DNA from: Terfezia claveryi
Lineage: Eukaryota; Ascomycota; Pezizomycetes; Pezizales; Pezizaceae
Direction of reading: 5' to 3'
DNA length: 64,000 nucleotides
Assembly: GCA_015179025.1 (NCBI GenBank)
Contig: WHUX01000052.1
Coordinates: forward strand, 124,001 to 188,000
Positions 35,075 through 46,577 of the stretch are shown here, in pieces. Both the position numbers and the translations under genes were made by a program. Within the stretch, counting starts at the first letter, position 1. The number at the start of each line of letters is the position of its first letter. The notes beneath the pieces were generated by a model. The model was not told where the DNA came from. It saw only the letters and a list, made by a program, of their open reading frames with translations, and did not search any database.

Positions 35075-37824
35075 CGAGTTGTTGTGGTTCCCGTTGGCTA
35101 TGGTAGAGTGCGGCTTGGGTTTGTGTCTGGGTAAAGAGAGGGAAGATCAACCTAGGTCGCAGGTAGTCTGGCTTGGGTCGCAGGAATAGCTGGGGATAAC
35201 ACTATAAAACAGAAGGGCAGACAAGCTAGGAAGAGCTGATAGTGGTGCTACAATACGATAACCAAAGATCATCCACACACACCACACACACTGAGGTAGT
35301 ATAATCTCAATCCCACCTTTGAGAAGGCAAGGCTTAATCAATGCCCTCTCATTGACCCATTCGACCAATTCAAACACCCTCGCAGCCCCTCGCAGCAAGG
35401 ATGAGACTGACATAAAACAACCGCGCGGGAAAGGTATACGTTATTTCAGGCAAAGCAGATATAGTTCTTCAAATTGTGCGACCCACCAACGTGGAAATGC
35501 CAGAAAACATAGCACAAGAGGCTGCTTCGGGGGAGGGACCCCATATAAGCAAGGATCGTCAAGAATACCGTTGAAGACGTGGAGCCGTTGTAGCATCCCT
35601 GTCCACTGGCTGGACGCCTTCTTTGATTTGCGAATATCTAGTTCATAATGTTTTAGTTTCTCGCAACGCATGCATGTCTGAAGAAGCAACATTTCCACCG
35701 CAACTGCCTCATAAGTTTCGTTCATAATTAGGCTTGACAATTCTATGCCATGCAGAGGCCAACCCTGATTGAAAGTGTCCCAGGACGGGGGGCCATAAGT
35801 ATATGTAAAGATGGTTCAATTCAATGCTCTAATCATTATTCCAGGGGTGTAAGCGTTATTCCACGAAAACAACTGACAGGCAGAATACCTTGTGGACTTG
35901 TGAAACCCATTCTACTAGAATTGAGGCGATTTACCCTTCCGTAGAGTAGGTATTAATATCTGTGGTAGTGGCTCGGAAACTTTATGAGTAGCACGAGGGC
36001 AAAGTACTTGTACACATCCCATGGAATTGTACCAAGCTCAATTTAATAGGGTCGTCCGGATTTTTGCATATTGTCTATTTTGACTACCTGCCTACATAGA
36101 GTAGTGTAGCCTGATTGGAAGTAGGAATTTGCTACGCTTCCAAGGATAGAATCGATAGGGTCACAAGGCTACGGTTGTCAGCCACTTGTGCATCATCAGT
36201 CTCGCAAGCGAACATGGAAAAACATCAGCCCGAGATAGCCGAGGGAATATTAGTCTGGTTAAGGGAATATATCCACAGTTCACACTTGCCAATAACACAA
36301 ATATATCAAGTGTAACATTTTCTTTATTGGAGTACTACCGCGGTAGTATATCTGTTACGTAATTAACGGTAAGCATTTAATGTAGTGGTCCTATTTGGTG
36401 GGTTTGCTGTAACCAAATAAGTACTTAGGTAGATATATGAGACATTTTAGTTTCGGGTAAGGTCCCCAGATCAACAATTGCTTGTCTCATGGTCAGACGA
36501 CATTTAAAAGCTTGACTGATGATTGACATGCAGTCTCCTATTTGGATGCACAGATACAAACTATTCGGAGTACTGGAGACCAGACTCAGCATTGAAGGTG
36601 GCTAGTCTAGCGACGTCAGGAGTCAAAGAGTTGGTGTTTTCTCGACCAGTTAATAATTGCTGTACAATTGAACCGGCATGAGGGCAACCTCCAACCAAGA
36701 TATAGCTACTAGTAATTAATATAGGTGGCAATAGTGGGCCGTGAATAATGATACTAAGGTTATCTGGTAGCGTGAATCAAATAGGCTTATTTAAGAAGAC
36801 CTCACAATAAAAAAAGAGGAAGAATAATATGGGTCTATACATTCATTCGCATGAATTGCTTGACCGAATTGCTTGAGAGTCAGGTAGGGCAAATATAAAT
36901 ATACACGCAGAGCGATTGACAATGGCATAAGCATACATACATGCATGCTACACGAGTATATGAGTATATTTGAAGCCACTTGTTGATAACATATTATAGC
37001 TATCGATAAAAGGAACTAAAACTTGCTATACTAGGAAGTGACTTTGGGTTTGCTATCTAGAAAATTGTTCAACCATATATCACTATTGAACCTGCTCTCA
37101 GCTGACTTTATATGACCAATTCAGGATAAGTATATCTAACTGGACAAAGTATATCTATCAGTCTCATATTCTGATATCATTATTTTGTATTTGTAGATAA
37201 ACCAAACCTTCCGCATGAGATAATAATAGCTTCGTTCGATATTCAAGTCTTGTAAGATTTCATACTAAAATATATATTCTTTAATAGAATCCAAGATATC
37301 ACAACCGAAAACTTATACATGAATGTATATTTGATACTGGGTCTTTTGACCACCTAATGGTGGGTGGCCTAAAGTGAACCCCGCTTTTCCTATATATACA
37401 TGTATATCCTGTATCTAGTTATTATTCTCTAAGACTCGAGCGAAGTCTTATATCACTAAGTTACTTTACTTTGAATGAATCAGTTTATATTCTTTACTAT
37501 ACATCAGAAAGATTTTAGCTTGCGTTGTGTGCCCCATTCCCAATGTCTTCCTCTTCACATATCCGCTTCCAACACTCTTTCACCCAACTCAACATTATGA
37601 TTGCGAGCCTATTACTTGTGACCTTCAGAAGGCAGACTAGTCCCTCCTCACGTTGTGATTGCAAGCTCATTACCTGTAACCATCTGAAGGCACAATACCC
37701 CCTCCTCACTGTTGACATTGACACTGCACTTTTTTACTCTCGCACCTGCATTTTATGCATTTCCAAAAATGTCTTGATTCTCATGATAATATCTAAATCT
37801 AGCTAAATAAACAACTATGATCGC
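35075..37824. other. Intergenic, no gene recognised
   Basis: It holds decamer copies at 35164 and 36251 and TAGCCTGATTGG near 36109. A 21-bp stretch at 37088-37108 equals part of the tocopherol-cyclase-like gene (50085-50105). AT content rises to the right. No coding signal is accepted. Confidence 0.4.
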
Positions 37825-38345
37825 ACGCCTAAAATCACCGCGCAAATAGCCCATATATCCGACCGTGCAAATAGCCCTAGAAATCAGCGTGCAAATAGCC
37901 CATATACCCGCGTGCAAATAGCCCTAGAAATCAGCGTGCAAATAGCTCATATATCTGCGTGCAAATAGCCCTGGAAGTCAGCGTCCAAATAGCCTAGAAG
38001 TCAGCGTCCAAATAGCCCTAGAAATCAGCGTGCAAATAGCCCATGTATCCGACCGTGCAAATCAGCCTGGAATCCACCGGCCAAATCAGCCTGGAATCCA
38101 CCGCCCAAATCAGCCTAGAATCGAGCGAGCAAATCAGCCTGGAATCGAGCGACCAAATCAGCCTAGAATCCAGCGAGCAAATCAGCCTGCAATTGAGCGA
38201 GCAAAGAAGCCTGGAATCGAGTGAGCAAATCAGCCTAGAATCGAGCGAGCAAATCAGCCTGGAATCGAGCGAGCAAATCTGTGAGCAATTGAGCGAGCAA
38301 ATCAGCCTAGAATTGAGCGAGCAAGTTAGCGAGCAAATAAGCATA
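37825..38345. repeat. Minisatellite, about 20 units of 21-24 bp in two related variants
   Basis: The left half repeats CGTGCAAATAGCCCTAGAAATCAG-like units; the right half repeats CAAATCAGCCTGGAATCGAG plus CGAG or CGAC. The two halves share CAAAT-AGCC-GAA and grade into each other near 38055. The 24-bp unit is a multiple of three, so three frames stay open for 100 codons or more on both strands (peptides such as SEQISLES or ANQPGIER). No start context, splice signal or domain supports coding. Confidence 0.85.
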
Positions 38346-38683
38346 GAAATCGATGCGTACGCTGTGAGTAGTATACGGAAGGAATAAGAGAAATAAATCT
38401 CTAAGTCCCAGGCAGCCACACTTTTGAAGTAGGGTACCCGTGTGCCCCCTATTCTCACGAGCCCCCTACTGGTAATGTCCAATCCAGTTCCTGCGGTCTC
38501 AGAACAAGTTCCTGCTGTCTCAGAACCTGTTCTCGCTGTCAGCGGACCAACCTCCGCTGTCTAACAATCAGCTCATAGCTGGTATTGGAATAATCCCTGC
38601 GGCGTCGGGTTTGAGCTCCTCCAGGCATTTGCACCACTTAGTACGCTGGAGGAAATAGCTGTATGCGGTAAACATGAACATTG

Positions 38684-38822
38684 CCTGGATTCTATCACTA
38701 ATAGACTGGATTGTGTCGGTAATAGGCTGGATTCTGTCGGTAATAGGCTGGATTCTGTCGGTAATAGGCTGGATTCTGTCAGTAATAGACTGGATTCTGT
38801 CAGTAATAGGCTGGATTATGAA
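38684..38822. repeat. 21-bp minisatellite
   Basis: Six to seven units of TAATAGGCTGGATTCTGTCG or close variants run in tandem, at a period of 21 bp. It is not related in sequence to the minisatellite 340 bp to the left, apart from the shared GGATT-type core. Confidence 0.85.
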
Positions 38823-39093
38823 GAGTGAATCCTAGGATCATGATTGTAGCGGTCTGACAGGATAGTAGTGGATCTGGTAGAAGATAGTATTAGTAGTGTG
38901 CAGCTAAAAGGTCAAGAATATCTATTACAATACTTGCGATGTAGACAATGGATATGTATCGGACTCTCAGGGTGCAATCATGTGTAGAGAGAACTCGTTA
39001 GAAACAGATTGCAATGTAGTTGGTAACGTATATAAGAAGGATCTGCGTGGCTAAGCGTTGGCAATACTGGCAACGTCAAAAAGACAAATTGAC

Positions 39094-39212
39094 ATTAGGG
39101 GTTGCCACTTCTTAATTCAAGAAAAAAAATAGTGTATAAATAGTGGCCTTGGCGACGCCAACATCATGCCGAATGTAGCTAGGATGCAATTAAGAAGTGG
39201 CAACCCCATAAT
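39094..39212. repeat. Inverted-repeat element with AGGGGTTGCCACTTCTTAAT ends
   Basis: Arms 39094-39117 and 39188-39212 are inverted copies with one or two mismatches around a 70-bp interior. A third arm in the right-hand orientation is at 39840-39862, so the left arm could also pair with it as the ends of a longer, about 770-bp element. Confidence 0.7.
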
Positions 39213-40199
39213 TACTATTTGAATTATACCTTAGCAATGCCACTACTAGTACTAATTGGCTGCCTTTACAATTACAATTCATAATTCCTCCAGAATTCAT
39301 AATGCCACTCTCAAGTAGCATGACGAGATAGGAATTATGAATTCTGAATTATTCTAGTTTATAAAGTATAATAACCATAGGTAATCATATTAACTATATA
39401 ACTAAATAAAGCTGACAAAACCTACAAAGTCAATAAAACCTATAAAGTTAATAAAACTTTTAAAGTCGATAAAACCTATAAAGCCAACAAAACCTATGAA
39501 TCCTAGAAATGGCTAAGTAATAATGAATATAGTAAAAAGAAAAGCTAGAGGCATTTGTAGAGTGGATGGAAGAGAATAAAGAAAGCTTAAGAGAGAAACA
39601 AGCAATATCAATATCTAGATATCTACTTATATCAATTCCAAAAATCTTGAAGGAGTTTAGGAAATATAGGATTGACTTGTATAAAGCTATAGATAAGTTG
39701 TTTTAGATTAATCAGCTGAAGTAGTTGTTGTATAAGTCTCATAAGGTATGTAAGCTCCCACCCTTTTTTGCTTAACTATAGCATTGTAATAAAGTTGTAT
39801 TTGTTAGATTTTGCAATTCTCAGACTATTTTTTTTTATAAATTAAGAAGTAACAACCCCTATTATAAGGTCTATGGATACATTATAATATAAAAAAATTT
39901 TTGCTAATAGATATATTTTCTACTTATCTCTATTTCTTAAGCAATTGTTTTTTCTACTCTATTTTCTATTATTCTATTTACTTATCTCTATATTTTGAAT
40001 GATTGTATTTCTTAGATAGTTTGGTTTAATAGTATAGATTAATAATTTATTTTTCCTATATACATCAGCTATATAGTTGTAATTTATATTAATTTTATTA
40101 GTGAGAATAAATTTGAAATAAAATGTATTCAATAGAGTAGTTTAATATAGAAATTTAATCTTTTGTACAAACATCTACTTATATTATAGTAATTTGGAA

Positions 40200-40570
40200 A
40201 AGAAGAAATAATTGTATATCTATTAGAAATAGAAGTACCTATAAACTATTCAATATAGCTGAAGTATGATAGTAAATTATAAGTGAGTAAGAGTAATCTA
40301 CTAATATATCTATATTATAATTATAATATAGAAAGAAACAAATAATAGAGTATATATTATAAACAGAAGTACTTATATTATATCTAATAAGGGTAAGGAA
40401 CATATGATAGTAAGTTATAAGCAAGTACTAAGAGTAATCTATAAATATACCTATATTATGAATGTAATATAAAAAAAGTTAAATAATAGAGTATATATTA
40501 TAAATAGAAGTACTTATATTATATCTAATAAGGATAAGGTATATATAATAGTAAATTATAGGCAAGGGAG
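40200..40570. repeat. AT-rich tandem duplication, period about 141 bp
   Basis: AATAATAGAGTATATATTAT followed by AGAAGTACTTATATTATATC occurs at about 40341 and again at about 40482, with a third more diverged unit to the left. It is non-coding. Confidence 0.7.
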
Positions 40571-40636
40571 TATTATATATAAATAGTAAAAGAGATTAGA
40601 TTATATTGTCACTATAAAAGTTAAAAGAATAAATAT

Positions 40637-41060
40637 TGTTATAACAACTGTGTATTCAGTTGTCATCACCTGCAATCGCAGGTGATGGGTTATTGTATTA
40701 TCGTTACCTTGCTTGGCTTCCGAGATAGGGAAGCTTATTTCTCCCATTGTCCTGACCGAGTTATGTATATATAGAGCCTGTCCCTCGTACTGTCGTTGGA
40801 TCCCTATCTAACATCTTGTATACCCAATACAGGACCTTGCTTCTCCCAGTGCTTGTGCACCTCCCTTGTGTACCTCCTTATCTCATGAACAGCCCTACTG
40901 CCTCCTACTACTTCCATGTGTCTCTCTTGCCCTCGTTCTTACCCCCGTCCTAGCCTTTTCCCCTAGTCATACACATAGCGTTCCTACGTGTGTGTTACCC
41001 TAGCCTTGCCCTTGCCCTGACATACCTCTTGGTCGCCTTGTCTCCAGAGCTATCGTTACA
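40637..41060 (+). mobile_element. Diverged solo LTR of the Gypsy family
   Basis: TGTTATAACAAC to ATCGTTACA (about 424 bp) aligns in order with the LTRs at 44135 and 45797: CATCACCTGC...GCAGGTGAT palindrome, TCGTTGGATCCCTATC, CATCTTGTATACCCAATACA, CACACATAGCGTTCCTACG and the CAGAGCTATCGTTACA end. No internal region is attached and I see no exact target duplication, so it is older than the copies to its right. Confidence 0.8.
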
Positions 41061-41421
41061 ATTAGAAAAACAAATAAGTAGATACAAATAATAGTAGTAA
41101 AAAAATTATAGAAAGTAATATTAGAAGAGAGAGTACTCAGTAAAGTACTTAAGAAGTGTTAAGTAACTATTAATAATAATAGGATAAGTAGAGAATAATA
41201 AGTAATATTATTAAAGTTAGGAGAAAGGTAAGTAATATTAATAGGTAGGTACAAAGTATCTGATTTTAAATCTAGCAAGTATAAAATGAAAATAAGTTAT
41301 AAGTAAGTATATCATATTAGTAGTATTATAAGTATAAAATTATATAATAATATATAATTTTGAAAAGTAGTATTATATATATATCATATACATAATGTAA
41401 GCTAAAATCTTTCTAATATAG

Positions 41422-42798
41422 TAAGGGTACTCAAAATTAAATTCACACACAAATGTATGCATAAAACTAAAAAATCTGGTGCCTTAGCTGCATGGGACTA
41501 AATTTCTAGCCAATGAGCTTCAATGCCAAGCTTACGATGTAAGTTTACATGATGTATTCAATTACGCACTGAAATCGATGGCTAAATTCTGGCACATAAG
41601 TTTTGTATCTGCGTTTTCGCTAACAAAGCCATAAATCCATAGCCAACCCATACAACCTCACCTATAAAATACCCGCAACCCCACCTGCAAAACACCCATA
41701 ACCCCACCTACGAAACACCCACAACCCCACCTGAAATTCCATTACCAACCCCAACAATGAGCAACCCGAACCCAGAAGAGAAGACCTATAAGGCATGGTT
41801 AAAAGAGGAGGTAGAGAAGCTTATCGGTTAGATGGAGGAAAACTAAGAAGCATTACGAGGTTTGCAAAGGAAATGGCATAAAGATATCAAAGAGGAGGTT
41901 TTCGCAGATGATGAGAATATCATATTCAATTGTATTCGAGATAAGGTCTCAAATATGAAAGCTGCATAATCTCAGGCAAAGAAAGCTCATGATCAATCTG
42001 GCTGGGGTCTAAAGTTAGAAGATCATAGCAATAGTCAACAAAGCTTTTTGGAGAAGAAGTATGCATTTTTTTATCGTTTAGATGAGATATAGGGGATACG
42101 CCCTAATAGTATTCCTGTAGTTCTAGAAGATACAACGGGGCCAACATAAGAACTCGAGAGTTTTGGAACCAAAAATCTCAGCGAATATGAGACATCGATA
42201 TCTGCTACCCCACTTCTATAGAGTCAAACCCCTCCTCCAGGTGCCTCAGAGGCTGAGCTCTAATTGAGCCCTAATATCCTAGCCCTTCTTTCTCTCCCTC
42301 TGCCCTGTCTTCTGCTTGGCCAATTTGGCATAATTATATCTACTAGCTGCCAAAATGAGCTTTGATACATCCGAAAAAGCCCTAAGAAGGATCGTTCTGG
42401 ATAATCATGAATTAAAGACTCCAAAACTGGAGCATCATGATGTCCAGCATGTCCACCGTGGGCCAGATACTAAGGGATAGCCACCAGTGTAATGATATCA
42501 CATAAGTCAATAATCCAATCCTATACCTAATCATCATAAAGATCAATTTGAAGTATCGCTTTGAAATTCTCAATGAGCCTCCAGACCTCTTCCAGTACTT
42601 GTGATTTATACCCGACTTGAGGCATACTTGTGTGCAAATGTGTGTGTGTATATATGCATATCTGTATAGTTGTACGTAAGGTATCTTGGGTACTCAGTTA
42701 AAAAATCTGTGTTTTGGCCGAAAAGAGTTAGACTTACATATTGTGGCATCCACACTATATATTGTAAAAGTGTGTAAATTTAATTTTAAGTACCCTTA
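41422..42798 (+). mobile_element. TIR element, copy A (1.38 kb, TA-bounded)
   Basis: The element begins TAAGGGTACTCAAAATTAAA and ends with the inverted counterpart (TTTAATTTTAAGTACCCTTA), each at a TA, which fits a Tc1/mariner-like TA target. It is 1,377 bp including the TA on each side. It carries one decayed open region for a Myb/SANT-like protein but no transposase, so it is non-autonomous. Copy B starts 110 bp to the right in the same orientation. Confidence 0.8.
41757..42400 (+). pseudogene. Decayed Myb/SANT-like DNA-binding protein of TIR element A
   Basis: From the ATG at 41757 the frame reads MSNPNPEEKTYKAWLKEEVE, KEEVFADDENIIFNCIRDKV, SNMKAAxSQAKKAHDQSGWG and FLEKKYAFFYRLDEI, interrupted by TAG/TAA stops at places where Trp or Gln is expected (for example LIGxMEENxEAL). 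Fungal genomes carry small trihelical Myb/SANT-like proteins of this pattern within non-autonomous DNA elements. The family name is inferred from helix and Trp spacing, not from a search. Confidence 0.55.
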
Positions 42799-43242
42799 GT
42801 AGATAAAGTAGTTTCTTGACCTTTATTCCCTAACTATTATTCTTATTTTATTAGAATAACTTTAGGCTAACTTTTACTAGTACTCTATAATATAAACTAT
42901 TTAATAATAAGGGTACTCAAAATTAAATTCACGCACAAACGCATGCATAAAACTAAAAAATCTGGTGCCTTGGCTGTATGGGACTAAATTTCTAGCCAAT
43001 GAGCTTTAATGCTAAGCTTACGATGTAAGTCTACGTGATGTATTCAATTACGCACCAAAATCAATGGCTAAATTTTGGCACGTAAGTTTTGTTTCTGCAT
43101 TTTTGCTGATAAAGCTATAAATCCACAGCCAATCTATACAACCCCACCTACGAAATACCCATAACCCCACCTGCAAAACACCCACAACCCCACCTGCGAA
43201 ACACCCACAACCCTACCTGAAATTCCATTACTAATCCCAACA

Positions 43243-43890
43243 ATGAGCAATCCGAACTTAGAGGAGAAGACCTATAAGGCATGGTTAAAAGAGGAGGTAG
43301 AGAAGCTTATCGGTTGGATGGAGAAAAACTAAGAAGTATTATGAGGTCTATAAAGGAAATAGTATAAAGATGTCAAAGAGGAGGTTTTTACAGATAATAA
43401 GAACATCACATTCAATTGTATTTGAGATAAAGTCTCAAATATAAAAGCTACATGGTCCTAAGCAAAGAAAGCTCGTGATCAATCTAGCTAGGGTCTAAAG
43501 CCAGAAGATCATAACAATAGTCAACAAAGCTTTTTGGAGAAGAAGTGTACATTTTTTTATCATTTGGATGAGATATAGAGGACATGCCCTAATAGCACTT
43601 CTGTGGTTCTAGAAGACAAACAGGGCCAACACAAGAACTCAAGAGTTTTGGCATCAAAAATCTCAGTGAATACAAGGTATCGATATCTGCTACCTCACTT
43701 CCATAGAGTCAAACTCCCCCCTCTAGGTGCCTCAGAGGCCGAGCTCCAATTGAGCTCCAATATCCTAGCCTTTCTTCCTCTCCCTCCGCCCTGTCTTCTG
43801 CTTGGCCAATTTGGCGTAATTACATCCACCAGCTGTCAAAATGAGCTTCAATGCATCTAGAAAAGCCCTAAGAAGGATCGTTTTGGATAA
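43243..43890 (+). pseudogene. Decayed Myb/SANT-like protein of TIR element B
   Basis: This is the counterpart of the copy A frame, reading MSNPNLEEKTYKAWLKEEVE then more frequent stops. Most differences from copy A are C-to-T or G-to-A, such as GCATTACG in A against GTATTATG in B. Confidence 0.55.
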
Positions 43891-44134
43891 TTATGAATTT
43901 AAGACTCTAAAACTAGAGCATCATGACGTCCAGCATGTCTATGGGGGACCAGATACTGAGGGATAGCCACCAGCATAATGATATCGCATAAGTCAACAAT
44001 CCAATCCTATACCCAATCATCATGAAGATCAATTTGAAGTATTGCTTCGAAATTCTCGATGAGCCTCCAGACCTCTTCCAGTACCTATGATTTGTACCCG
44101 ACTTGAGGCATACTTGTGCACAAATGTGTATGTA

Positions 44135-44696
44135 TGTCACAACCGTCTCTTCCCAGCCTAGTCTGACCTCGTTATTGTTATTCGTTGTTCCTTCTGGCAT
44201 CACCTGCGACGCAAGTGATAGCATTGTTATCTCGGGTCCCGAGATAAGGGGTCTCGAAAACCTTATTCCTTCCGATGGCCTTGGCCAGGAAGGAAGCCTG
44301 TATATATAGCTTGCTCTCTCCGCCCTCTCGTTGGATCCCTATCCAACGTCTTGTATATCCAATACAGGGCCTTGCTTCTCTCCACGTTGGTGCATCTCCC
44401 TTGTGCACCTCCTTGTCTTGCCTTGACTCTGCAGCCCTGCTGCCCACCCCGCGAACCTCCTGTTCTTGCCTTGCCTTGCCTTGTGTTTGCAGTCCAGCTG
44501 CCTCCCTTGACATATGCGGCAACTGCTTCCACGTATCTCATGTCCCTTACCCTCTGCCCCTCTTGCCTCTTGCCCTTACCTCCCATCTCAACCTCCCCCT
44601 GGTCACACACATAGCGTTCCTACGTGTGTGTTATCCTAGCCTTGCCCTTGCCCCGGCATATCCCTTGGTCGCCTTGCCCCCAGAGCCGTCGTTATA
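44135..44696 (+). repeat. 5' LTR of the Gypsy element
   Basis: It carries a CATCACCTGCGACG palindrome, a TATATATAGC TATA region near 44301, and the TGTATATCCAATACA block. Differences from the 3' LTR are mostly C/T and G/A. Confidence 0.88.
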
Positions 44697-44759
44697 CTAC
44701 GTTGGATCGCTCTGACCAACTGGTACAATGTCCAAACCAACCTCATTATCTACCGACAG

Positions 44760-45590
44760 GTTCCAAAGCTTCTAGGGATTAGAGTGCGTTTGTCAATAGC
44801 ATATCACCTCTAGACGGACAGCTAATCGGAGAGGATGAATACCATTATGGAGTAATATCTACGGGCCTTTGTCAATTACTAGCAGGATAACTGGGTTTCA
44901 TTGCTGGCCACCTGCGAGTTTGCTGCGAACAACCAGTTCTCGGAATCCTCCAAAACCTTGCCTTTCCTGGCTAACTACGGTTGGCACCTCCGGTTCGTGG
45001 ATGCCCTGGCGCCCCTGCAAAAAGTCTACCCTCTAGCTAAGGAGTTCGCTGTTGAAATTGCTGAACTCCACCATACTCTGAAAGCCGAGCTGAGATATGC
45101 GCAAGTCAGGCAGGCTGAGTATACCAATGGAGCACAGCTGCCAGCCCCCAGATACTAGCCAGGAGATAAGGTGTGGCTCTCCAGCCGGCACTTCCAGACA
45201 GAACGGCTATCTCGCAAGCTCGACCACAAGTTCCTAGGTCCATTCGAGGTGTTGGCTGCTGTGGGTACTCATGTCTACCGATTGAGGTTCCCCAAGGACA
45301 TTAAACGACACCCAGTCATCCATGTCTCCAAGATCGAGCCTGCCGCTAGCAACCCTCTGCCAGGCCAGGAACACCCCCCACCTCCTCCTATGGTTATCGA
45401 AGGTGAGGAGGAATAGGAGGTGGAGGAAGTGCTGGACTCCCGGAAAAGGTATGGGCACCTACAATATAAGGTCAAATGGCTGAGGGATGAGGAAACCACC
45501 TGGCAACCCGCAGAGGACCTGGAAAATACATAGGACCTGGTTGCCCTGTTCCACCAACGTTATCCACGGAAGCCTCGGCCCACTGAATAA
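44760..45590 (+). pseudogene. Gypsy integrase C-terminus plus chromodomain, with seven stops
   Basis: One frame runs through PKLLGIRVRLSIAYHL, SERMNTIME, YLRAFVNY, QDNWVSLLATCEFAANN, the integrase C-terminal domain (SRKLDHKFLGPFEVL, KRHPVIHVSKIEP) and a chromodomain (GHLQYKVKWLRDEETTWQ). It is broken by stops at 44811, 44823, 44853, 44880, 45156, 45414 and 45531. In the family the positions are Gln (for example YHLQTDGQ, LEQYL, NYQQD), so each stop fits a single CAG-to-TAG or CAA-to-TAA change. No frameshifts are needed. Chromodomains direct such elements to heterochromatin. Confidence 0.88.
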
Positions 45591-45635
45591 TGCCCTACCT
45601 TGTCCTTACCCGCCCAGAGTCGTGGATTGTGCCCT

Positions 45636-45683
45636 TTGTTGTTGTTGTTGTTATTGTTGTTATTGTTGTTGTTGTTGTTGTTT
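45636..45683. repeat. (TTG)n microsatellite
   Basis: About 15 TTG triplets with two TTA interruptions lie between the end of the Gypsy pol region and the 3' LTR. Confidence 0.85.
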
Positions 45684-45796
45684 TACCTACTTCCGGCATT
45701 AGGGTTGTGTTATGGGTTATTGGTTTCACACGCCTGTTTTGTGTGTTTTTTGCCTTGTCTTTCGTCGCTGGGGCTCCGAGCCTAAAGGGGGAATAG

Positions 45797-46358
45797 TGTC
45801 ACAACCGTCCCTTTCTAGCCTAGTCTGACCTCATTATTGTTATTCGTTGTTCCTTCTGGCATCACCTGCGACGCAGGTGATAGCATTGTTATCTCAGGTC
45901 CTGAGATAAGGGGTTTCGGAAACCTTATTCCTTCTGATAGCCTTGGCCAGGAAGGAAGCCTGTATATATAGCTTACTCTCTCCGCCCTCTCGTTGGATCC
46001 CTATCCAACGTCTTGTATATCTAATACAGAGCCTTGCTTCTCTCCACATTAGTGCATCTCCCTTATGCACCTCCTTGTCTCGCCTCGACTCTGCAGCCCT
46101 ACTGCCCACCCCGCGAACCTCCTGTCCTTGCCTTGCCTTACCTTGTGTTTGCAGTCCAGCTGCCTCCCTTGATACACGTAGCAACTGCTTCCGCATGTCT
46201 TGTGTCCCTTGCCCTTTGCCCCTCTTGCCTCTTGCTCTTGCCTCCCATCTCAGCCTCCTCCTGGTAACACACGTAGCGTTCCTACGTGTATGTTATCCTA
46301 GCCTTGCCCTTGCTCTGGCATACCCCTTAGTCGCCTTGCCCCCAGAGCTATCGTTACA
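45797..46358 (+). repeat. 3' LTR of the Gypsy element
   Basis: Same length and block order as the 5' LTR. It contains T or A at several places where the 5' LTR has C or G (for example CAGGTCCTGAG against CGGGTCCCGAG). Confidence 0.88.
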
Positions 46359-46577
46359 GTGTGTGTGTATACATATCTATGCGTTTGTGCGTAAGGTATC
46401 TTAGATACTTAGTTGAAAAATCTGCGTTTTGGCCAAAAAGAGTTAGACTTGTATATTGTGGTGTCCACGCTATATATTATAAAAGTACATGAATTTAATT
46501 TTGAGTACCCTTAATATGTTAAGTCTAAAAAAATTACAGTAACTATACAGTTAGTATAATAAGCTATTCTCTAGTAT

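Larger units (their letters stand above)
38823..41421. other. AT-rich repeat block
   Basis: Very AT-rich DNA without a gene. It contains the inverted elements near 39.1 kb, the tandem 141-bp array near 40.2-40.6 kb and a diverged solo LTR. Confidence 0.55.
44135..46358 (+). mobile_element. Internally deleted Ty3/Gypsy (chromovirus-type) retrotransposon
   Basis: Two 562-bp LTRs (44135-44696 and 45797-46358), each starting TGTCACAACCGTC and ending GTTA(C/T)A, flank only 1.1 kb. The internal part holds the end of pol: the integrase C-terminal half and a chromodomain. Gag, protease, reverse transcriptase and RNase H are missing. A polypurine tract (AAAGGGGGAATAG) precedes the 3' LTR. It is inserted inside TIR element B. 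I see no exact 5-bp target duplication, but copy A shows the uninterrupted site. Confidence 0.9.
42908..46513 (+). mobile_element. TIR element, copy B, split by a nested Gypsy element
   Basis: The same terminal inverted repeats as copy A, here perfectly matched for at least 23 bp (AAGGGTACTCAAAATTAAAT / ATTTAATTTTGAGTACCCTT), bound 3,606 bp. Subtracting the 2,224-bp Gypsy insertion at 44135-46358 leaves 1,382 bp, almost the length of copy A. Its inner open region (ATG at 43243) carries more stops than copy A. Confidence 0.82.

Noticed and set aside
35319..35740. Open frames on both strands upstream of the transporter
   Set aside because: No motif is present, the frames overlap each other, and composition is not protein-like.
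37825..38345. Possible CRISPR-like array
   Set aside because: Units are contiguous with no unique spacers, and the genome is eukaryotic.
38018..38482. Long frames over the 38-kb minisatellite (SEQISLES, DSRLICSL types)
   Set aside because: Repeat units divisible by three keep several frames open on both strands; there is no start context, intron or domain.
44178..44715. Frames inside the LTRs (Pro/Leu/Cys-rich on one strand)
   Set aside because: Both LTR copies show the same chance frames, with no relation to retrotransposon proteins.
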